Positions 59,360-64,000 of a DNA stretch of 64,000 nt are shown in pieces. A program made the translations under genes and the position numbers. How positions within the stretch are numbered: the first letter of the stretch is position 1; every line of letters begins with the position of its first letter. Origin of the DNA: Bacteroidales bacterium UBA4331. Its GTDB lineage: Bacteria; Bacteroidota; Bacteroidia; Bacteroidales; Paludibacteraceae. The notes beneath the pieces are model-generated. The model made no database searches and was not told the DNA's origin. It was given only the letters and a program-made list of their open reading frames with translations. The stretch is taken from the NCBI GenBank assembly GCA_002394395.1, contig DGTR01000014.1, forward strand, positions 9,015 through 73,014. The letters are read 5' to 3'.

Positions 59360-59376
59360 CATCGTTTTTGCAAACG

Positions 59377-60324
59377 ATGAGGAGAAACGCAGGAATATTC
59401 ATAGGGTTGGGCGTGCTTCTGGCACTCTTTTTTTGCCTGGATATATGTAGCGGCAGCATTTGGCTGTGGCCGTTTGACACATTGAGTGTCATGGAGCACA
59501 ATATCCTGCACGCCATCCGTATCCCGAAAGCGATTACGGCGGTCCTTGCCGGCGCAGCATTGTCTGTATCGGGACTGATCATGCAGACCCTCTTCCGCAA
59601 CCCTCTTGCCGGACCTTATACTTTAGGCGTCTCGTCCGGTGCGAGTCTGGGTGTAGCCTTCCTGACGATGTGCTCCGCGACAATGGTGATGATGCTGCCG
59701 ATAGCCGCGTGCATCGGCGCGACGGGTGTCTTACTGCTGGTCTTAGCGGTCAGCCGGCGCGTGACGGGTAATGTCAGCCTGCTGATTGTGGGAATGATGT
59801 TCGGCTCCATCGCCGGCGCGTTAGTGAGCCTGCTGCAGAACTTCGCCAACCCCGATGCGCTGAAACTCTTCATCGTCTGGACGCTCGGTTCACTCAGCAG
59901 TGTCAGTTGGGCGGACATGCGGCTCTTGCTCCCTATCCTGCTCCTCGGCACGCTCTTTGTCATCCTGGCGATGAAGCCGCTGAACGGCCTGCTCTTAGGC
60001 GAAGACTACGCCCGCGGACTGGGCATCCACGTTGAGCGCACGAGGCTGTATATCGTCCTCGCGACCGGTCTCTTAGCCGGAGGCGTGACGGCTTTCTGCG
60101 GTCCTATCGCTTTCATCGGCGTAGCGGTTCCGCATATCGCCCGGGGGATTTTTCAGACCTCCAACCACCGCATCACCATCCCCGCGTGCGCCCTCATCGG
60201 CGCCGGGCTGCTGCTGATTTGCGATGTGTTGTGTTCGCTCTTTGTCTATCCGCTTCCGATATCGACCATCAGTGCCTTGTTCGGAGCGCCGATTATTATC
60301 TGGATCATTCTAAAAAACAAATAA
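59377..60324 (+). CDS. FecCD family ABC transporter permease
   Basis: 315 residues from MRRNAGIFIGLGVLLALFF; a longer frame would run over the promoter. About nine transmembrane helices; signatures RIPKAITAVLAGAALSVSGL, FRNPLAGPYTLGVSSGASLG and GPIAFIGVAVPHIAR. Imports chelated iron or vitamin B12 across the inner membrane with an ATPase and binding protein that are not in the window. panB follows by 3 nt, an unexpected partner. Confidence 0.92.
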   Translation: MRRNAGIFIGLGVLLALFFCLDICSGSIWLWPFDTLSVMEHNILHAIRIPKAITAVLAGAALSVSGLIMQTLFRNPLAGPYTLGVSSGASLGVAFLTMCSATMVMMLPIAACIGATGVLLLVLAVSRRVTGNVSLLIVGMMFGSIAGALVSLLQNFANPDALKLFIVWTLGSLSSVSWADMRLLLPILLLGTLFVILAMKPLNGLLLGEDYARGLGIHVERTRLYIVLATGLLAGGVTAFCGPIAFIGVAVPHIARGIFQTSNHRITIPACALIGAGLLLICDVLCSLFVYPLPISTISALFGAPIIIWIILKNK

Positions 60325-60327
60325 ACA

Positions 60328-61143
60328 ATGTCTGTACATGTACAAAATAGCCGAATGACGACTTCCAAACTGCGTCAGATGAAGGCTAACGGCGAGAAGA
60401 TCGCCATGCTAACAAGTTATGATTTTACCCTTGCCTCTCTCGTCGATGAGGCAGGGATTGATATGATTTTAGTGGGCGACAGCGCCAGCAACGTCGTTTG
60501 CGGCAACCAATACACGCTGCCCATCACCGTGGATGAGATGATCTTCCTCACCAAAGGTGTTGTCCGCGCAGCGCAGCACTCGCTCGTCGTTTGCGACATG
60601 CCGTTTGGCAGTTATCAGGTGAGCGAAGAGGAAGCCGTGCGCAACGCCATCAAGATCCTCAAGGAATCCGGTTGCGATGCCGTCAAACTCGAGGGCGGCG
60701 AAGAGATCCTTCCTGCTATCCGCCATATGATCCAAGCCGGCGTACCCGTCATGGGACACCTCGGTCTGACGCCGCAGAGCGTCAATCAGTTCGGCGGTTA
60801 CGGCCTGCGCGCGAAAGAAGAGGCAGAGGCTGCCAAACTGCTCCACGACGCCAAACTCCTGGACGAAGCCGGCTGTTTCTCTATCGTCCTGGAGAAGATC
60901 CCTGCGGCGTTGGCAGAGAAAGTAACGAAAGCCGTCTCCTGCCCGGTCATCGGCATCGGCGCCGGCAATGGTTGCGACGGACAAGTCCTCGTGCTCCACG
61001 ACATGTTAGGCCTTAACCAAGGCTTCAAACCCAAGTTCCTCCGCCATTTTGCGACCCTCGCTCAGAACGTCAAAGATGCAGTAAGCGAATACGTCAACGC
61101 AGTCAAAGACAGTTCCTTCCCCAACGCGGAAGAATCCTACTAA
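60328..61143 (+). CDS. panB: 3-methyl-2-oxobutanoate hydroxymethyltransferase
   Basis: First committed enzyme of pantothenate (vitamin B5) and coenzyme A synthesis: adds a hydroxymethyl group to 2-ketoisovalerate from methylene-tetrahydrofolate. 271 residues. Signatures MLTSYDFTLASLVDEAGID, LVGDSASNVVCG (metal Asp) and CPVIGIGAG. Probably co-transcribed with the FecCD gene; ends in a strong terminator. Confidence 0.97.
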   Translation: MSVHVQNSRMTTSKLRQMKANGEKIAMLTSYDFTLASLVDEAGIDMILVGDSASNVVCGNQYTLPITVDEMIFLTKGVVRAAQHSLVVCDMPFGSYQVSEEEAVRNAIKILKESGCDAVKLEGGEEILPAIRHMIQAGVPVMGHLGLTPQSVNQFGGYGLRAKEEAEAAKLLHDAKLLDEAGCFSIVLEKIPAALAEKVTKAVSCPVIGIGAGNGCDGQVLVLHDMLGLNQGFKPKFLRHFATLAQNVKDAVSEYVNAVKDSSFPNAEESY

Positions 61144-61157
61144 TCGTACATATGCAC

Positions 61158-61198
61158 GATATACACAAAAAAGAGGCCCTCGAGCCTCTTTTTTGTGT
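61158..61198. terminator. Bidirectional terminator after panB
   Basis: ACACAAAAAAGAGGC and GCCTCTTTTTTGTGT form a perfect 15-bp stem around CCTCGA, between convergent genes; works in both directions. Confidence 0.95.
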
Positions 61199-61211
61199 AT
61201 ATGACTGTGTA

Positions 61212-61958
61212 TTACGGGATGAGTTTCTGGATCTCCGTAGCGATCTCATCCATGTACTTGTTTCCGGTCTCCGGGTTGATCGGCAGTGCGCCGAAATCCA
61301 GCGTGATAAACGGATGCATACTGTCGGATGTCACGAGCTTCAGGTCCTTGCGTCCCATGCGCACCTCCATGATCTCCGAGAAAGGAATAACGATTCCCTG
61401 GGCGTACAAGAGCCCCAACTCACGGTTCGCGAGGATATTTCTGCCGGTGAGAATATCATGCTGGTACCAAACCTCATAATCATCGCCCAGCGTCTCCTTG
61501 ATAAGCGCCTCCGCCTGCGGATTGAGAGTAGCTGCCTCACGTCTCCATTGCTCGCGTTGCTGCTCACGAGCCGCCGCTGCCTCACGCACGTGTTCCTCAT
61601 TCTCATTCACGTATTCGTCGATGGAAGCCATATAAGCGTTACGACGGGAACGAAGCCCGATGAGTAGCAACAGATCCGCCAGAATCACTACTGCCGGATA
61701 AGCCAACGTGCCATAGAAATCCTGCAAATAGAAAGGTATCGGGATATAGGCAATCGCCAAAAGCAGACTGACATACAACAACCAGCGGCATTTGTTATGC
61801 GCATGGCGGATCGCATGAATCGTCTGCTCACGCGTCACTTCACGCACGACTTTCAGCCGGTCACGAGCGTCAAACCACTTCCATACCAGGAAGAAGGACA
61901 CCAACATCAATCCAATGAGGATAAACAATAAGGAATAGAGTAAAAATTCGAGTCTCAT
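61212..61958 (-). CDS. Membrane protein of unknown function
   Basis: 248 residues with transmembrane helices at about 5-28, 60-78 and 84-102, then a charged helix (ENEEHVREAAAAREQQREQW) and a C-terminal soluble domain (VIPFSEIMEVRMGRKDLKLV, FITLDFGALPINP) that resembles a PH-like beta domain. Not recognised as a named family. Promoter at 62008-62039, divergent from galK. Confidence 0.75.
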   Translation of the reverse strand: MRLEFLLYSLLFILIGLMLVSFFLVWKWFDARDRLKVVREVTREQTIHAIRHAHNKCRWLLYVSLLLAIAYIPIPFYLQDFYGTLAYPAVVILADLLLLIGLRSRRNAYMASIDEYVNENEEHVREAAAAREQQREQWRREAATLNPQAEALIKETLGDDYEVWYQHDILTGRNILANRELGLLYAQGIVIPFSEIMEVRMGRKDLKLVTSDSMHPFITLDFGALPINPETGNKYMDEIATEIQKLIP

Positions 61959-62007
61959 ACGCTTATAGATTTGAGGGTTAAATTAAGTCTATTTTTAAAA
62001 CTCGCCA

Positions 62008-62039
62008 CAAAGTTACAACAAATTTTCCGAATATGCAAG
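62008..62039 (-). promoter_or_regulatory. Promoter of the 61212-61958 gene
   Basis: Minus strand CTTGCATATTCGG, spacer, TAACTTTG (complement CAAAGTTA at 62008-62015). Confidence 0.7.
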
Positions 62040-62075
62040 AGTTCTTACTATTTTTATTGCATATTTCAATAAAAA

Positions 62076-62107
62076 CTTGCATATTTGAAAAAAAAACCGT
62101 ACCTTTG
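62076..62107 (+). promoter_or_regulatory. galK promoter
   Basis: CTTGCATATTTG, A9, CCG, then TACCTTTG at 62100-62107. A third TTGCATAT copy lies at about 62057-62064. Confidence 0.75.
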
Positions 62108-62145
62108 CATGCTATTTTTTGTTAAACTCTCATTTTACCACTACT

Positions 62146-63327
62146 ATGACAACACAAGAAATGAAACAGGCATTTGAGCAAGCCTATCATCAGAAAGCTC
62201 AGAAAATCTTCTTCTCTCCGGGTCGTGTCAATCTTATCGGCGAGCACACCGATTACAACGGCGGCGCTGTTTTCCCTTGTGCACTCAGCTTCGGCGCTTG
62301 GCTCTTGATCGCCAAGAATAACGACCGCGTGCTGCGGTTCCATTCGCTGAACATGCCGCAAGTATATGAAATCCCCATGGACGCTATCGCTCCGCAGCCT
62401 GATCGCGCTTGGTGTAACTACTCGCTGGGATGCATCGAGATCATCCGTCGCCGCCATCCGGAGGCGAAACTGGAGAGCGGTTATGACTTGCTCTACTATG
62501 GTAACGTGCCCGCAGGAGCCGGTCTGAGCAGTTCCGCTGCCATGGAGGTGGTTACCGCACGCGCCTTCACTGAAGAGATGGGTTGGAAAGATCCGGACGA
62601 CAAGAAATACCGCACGGAGTTGGCTCTCATCGGCCAGGCTTGCGAGCATGAGTACGCCGGCGTGATGTGCGGCATCATGGACCAGTTCGCTTCCGCGCAA
62701 GGAAAGAAAGATCATGCTATCCACCTCAACTGCGACACCCTCGAGTTCGAGCACGTGCCCGTCAAACTCGACGGCATCAAAGTGGTCATCACCAATACCC
62801 ACAGCCCGCATCATCTGGACAGCGGCGCGTACAACGACCGCGTGCGCCAATGCCACATCGCCGTCGAGCAGATCAGCAAAGTGAAACCCATCAAGTTCCT
62901 CGCTGAGCTGACCGAGGACGACTGGAAAGAAGTGGAATCCGCTATCACCGACCCGATTGCCAAGAAGCGTGCCCGCCACGTCGTAGGCGAAGTAGCACGT
63001 ACCGCAGCAGCCGTAGAGGCGCTCAAGAAAGGCGAGATCGCGTATTTCGGTGAACTGATGACCGCCAGCCATGTATCCCTCCGCGACGATTATGAAGTGA
63101 CAGGTCCGGAGCTCGACGCCCTTGCTGAAGCCGCTTGGCAGGTAGAAGGCGTGCTCGGTAGCCGTATGACCGGTGGTGGTTTCGGAGGATGTACCGTCAG
63201 CCTCGTCAAAGAAGACGCTATCGACCGCTTCAAAGCTTTCGTCGGCGCTGAGTACGAGAAGAAAACCGGCCTCAAAGCCGATTTCTATGTTGCAGAAATC
63301 GGTGACGGCGTGATGCGTTTGGCTTAA
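62146..63327 (+). CDS. galK: Galactokinase
   Basis: Phosphorylates galactose at C1 with ATP, first step of the Leloir pathway. 393 residues from MTTQEMKQAFEQAYHQKAQ. GHMP kinase signatures: the galactokinase motif GRVNLIGEHTDYNGG, the ATP-binding GAGLSSSAAMEV, and SRMTGGGFGGC near the end. galM follows, an ordinary pairing. Confidence 0.97.
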   Translation: MTTQEMKQAFEQAYHQKAQKIFFSPGRVNLIGEHTDYNGGAVFPCALSFGAWLLIAKNNDRVLRFHSLNMPQVYEIPMDAIAPQPDRAWCNYSLGCIEIIRRRHPEAKLESGYDLLYYGNVPAGAGLSSSAAMEVVTARAFTEEMGWKDPDDKKYRTELALIGQACEHEYAGVMCGIMDQFASAQGKKDHAIHLNCDTLEFEHVPVKLDGIKVVITNTHSPHHLDSGAYNDRVRQCHIAVEQISKVKPIKFLAELTEDDWKEVESAITDPIAKKRARHVVGEVARTAAAVEALKKGEIAYFGELMTASHVSLRDDYEVTGPELDALAEAAWQVEGVLGSRMTGGGFGGCTVSLVKEDAIDRFKAFVGAEYEKKTGLKADFYVAEIGDGVMRLA

Positions 63328-63339
63328 TTAACAATTCAC

Positions 63340-63470
63340 AATGTACAATGGACAAAGGGCTCTATGAGTTTGGTACAATGTTTTAAGATTCGTACTATCT
63401 TTTCTGTTTGTACAAAAGCCGTTAGGACGCTTTGTGAATTGTAAATTGTACATTGATAATTATTCATTTT
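63340..63470. repeat. CAATGTACAAT repeats between galK and galM
   Basis: AATTCACAATGTACAATGG near 63345 and its inverted relative GTGAATTGTAAATTGTACAT near 63434 flank an AT-rich stretch. Another degenerate short-repeat family of the window. Confidence 0.65.
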
Positions 63471-64000
63471 ATGAAACCCATCCAATTCTATACGATTAAG
63501 AGCAGCGGTGGTCTCAAAGCGGAGATCTCGAATCTCGGCGCGAAGATCACCAAACTGCTGGTCGCCAACCGCAAAGGGGAAGTCAAGGATATCGTCCTTG
63601 GCTTCCGCACAGCGGAGGAGTGGCGAACCAAAGAGACCTATTTCAACGCCATCTGCGGACGCGTAGCCAACCGCATCAAAGACGGCAAGTTCACCCTCGA
63701 CGGCAAGACCTACCAACTCCCCGTCAACAACGGCACGAACAGCCTGCACGGCGGCGTGGAGGGATTCAACGCGAAGATATGGGAGGTCGTCGAGCAGAGT
63801 ATCTATGAGATCAAACTCCGCTACCGCGCCAAAGACGGCGAGGAAGGCTATCCCGGCGACGTGGACATCTATGTCACTTATACCGTGACAAAGGACAACC
63901 GCCTCGTCATTCATTATGAGGCAAAGACCGATGCCCCCACCCTCGTGGCGATGACCAACCATGCCTATTTCAACCTTGCAGGCGAAGACGGCGGACGCGT
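63471..64000 (+). CDS. galM: Aldose 1-epimerase, 5' part
   Basis: Opens at MKPIQFYTIKSSGG and stays open to the right edge (176 residues seen of about 350). GalM fold: EISNLGAKITKLLV, FRTAEEW, NAICGRVANRIKDGKF, NNGTNSLHGG, and MTNHAYFNLAGE with the catalytic histidine. Interconverts alpha- and beta-galactose, feeding GalK. Truncated by the window only. Confidence 0.95.
   Translation, partial: MKPIQFYTIKSSGGLKAEISNLGAKITKLLVANRKGEVKDIVLGFRTAEEWRTKETYFNAICGRVANRIKDGKFTLDGKTYQLPVNNGTNSLHGGVEGFNAKIWEVVEQSIYEIKLRYRAKDGEEGYPGDVDIYVTYTVTKDNRLVIHYEAKTDAPTLVAMTNHAYFNLAGEDGGR

Larger units (their letters stand above)
58867..59376. other. 510-bp gene-free region before the FecCD gene
   Basis: It holds a 22-bp tandem repeat (58897-58980), GGCATGCCATGCC and GTCGGATGGTATCCGAC palindromes (about 59043-59165), an imperfect TTAGTTATTCCTTAGTGATT style repeat (59170-59240) and the FecCD promoter. 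Confidence 0.6.

Noticed and set aside
62122..63072. 316-codon minus-strand frame opposite galK
   Set aside because: Antisense shadow of a certain galactokinase gene.
1..64000. tRNA or rRNA genes
   Set aside because: Reading through the gaps showed no cloverleaf with a GTTCRA arm and no ribosomal RNA segments; a dedicated scan was not possible.

Overview
The window comes from a member of the Bacteroidota, most likely the order Bacteroidales. The main evidence is a promoter form typical of the phylum (TTTG ... TAnnTTTG) seen at about 15 places, type IX secretion (T9SS) style C-terminal tails, several families found mainly in this phylum (DUF3078, DUF4494, DUF4105, PUR-type small protein, omega-like RpoZ, fused CoaBC, glycine-lipid GlsA/GlsB), and an anaerobic amino-acid metabolism (GdhA, Kbl/Tdh). 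No tRNA, rRNA, CRISPR array, integrase or insertion sequence was found. Most genes are chromosomal housekeeping genes.

Layout. 0-2 kb: an exported FN3 protein and the start of a small gene. 2.5-16 kb, minus strand: membrane protein, dnaK, era, an M16 protease, tdh, kbl, gdhA and a TonB-linked outer membrane protein. 16-20 kb: AraC regulator plus histidine kinase, divergent from a DsbD/CcdA-like membrane protein and a tRNA methyltransferase. 20-23.6 kb: rny, zapA, a coiled-coil partner and a DUF3078 outer membrane protein. 23.9-30 kb: a large BIG2-domain surface protein followed by queF, queC, queD and queE. 30-33.4 kb: DJ-1 protein, TonB/ExbD/ExbB, pdxJ. 33.5-48 kb: bamD, rpoZ, coaBC, a PUR protein, nusB, yajC, YbbR, an aminotransferase, rpoN, PAP2, DUF4105, a phosphodiesterase-like protein, DUF4494, glsA, glsB, yggS and a HAD hydrolase. 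48-50 kb: a ClpB lacking its N-domain. 50.1-58.3 kb: accessory region with an antitoxin/PIN toxin pair, RhuM, two structured RNA candidates (one 6S-like, one pseudoknotted) and an LlaJI-like restriction-modification set (C5 methyltransferase, McrB-like AAA+ protein, McrC/LlaJI-like nuclease). 58.3-59.4 kb: gene-poor and repeat-rich. 59.4-64 kb: FecCD permease, panB, a membrane protein, galK and the start of galM.

The most unusual property is the number of short dispersed repeat families. At least eight degenerate families occur between genes, and several also lie inside open reading frames without breaking them: in Era, TrmN6, QueE, YggS and the outer membrane protein. In era and the HAD gene the repeat supplies the start codon, and in zapA the start lies at a repeat edge. 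One roughly 110-bp element sits inside era and again between queC and queD. This resembles the protein-coding palindromic elements of Rickettsia, but here involves several unrelated families.

A second theme is promoter structure. Most promoters carry an extended upstream block, TTGCATAT, and two divergent gene pairs share one palindrome as the upstream element for both directions. The best candidates for undescribed biology are the repeat families inside genes and the pseudoknotted RNA directly upstream of the restriction-modification set.
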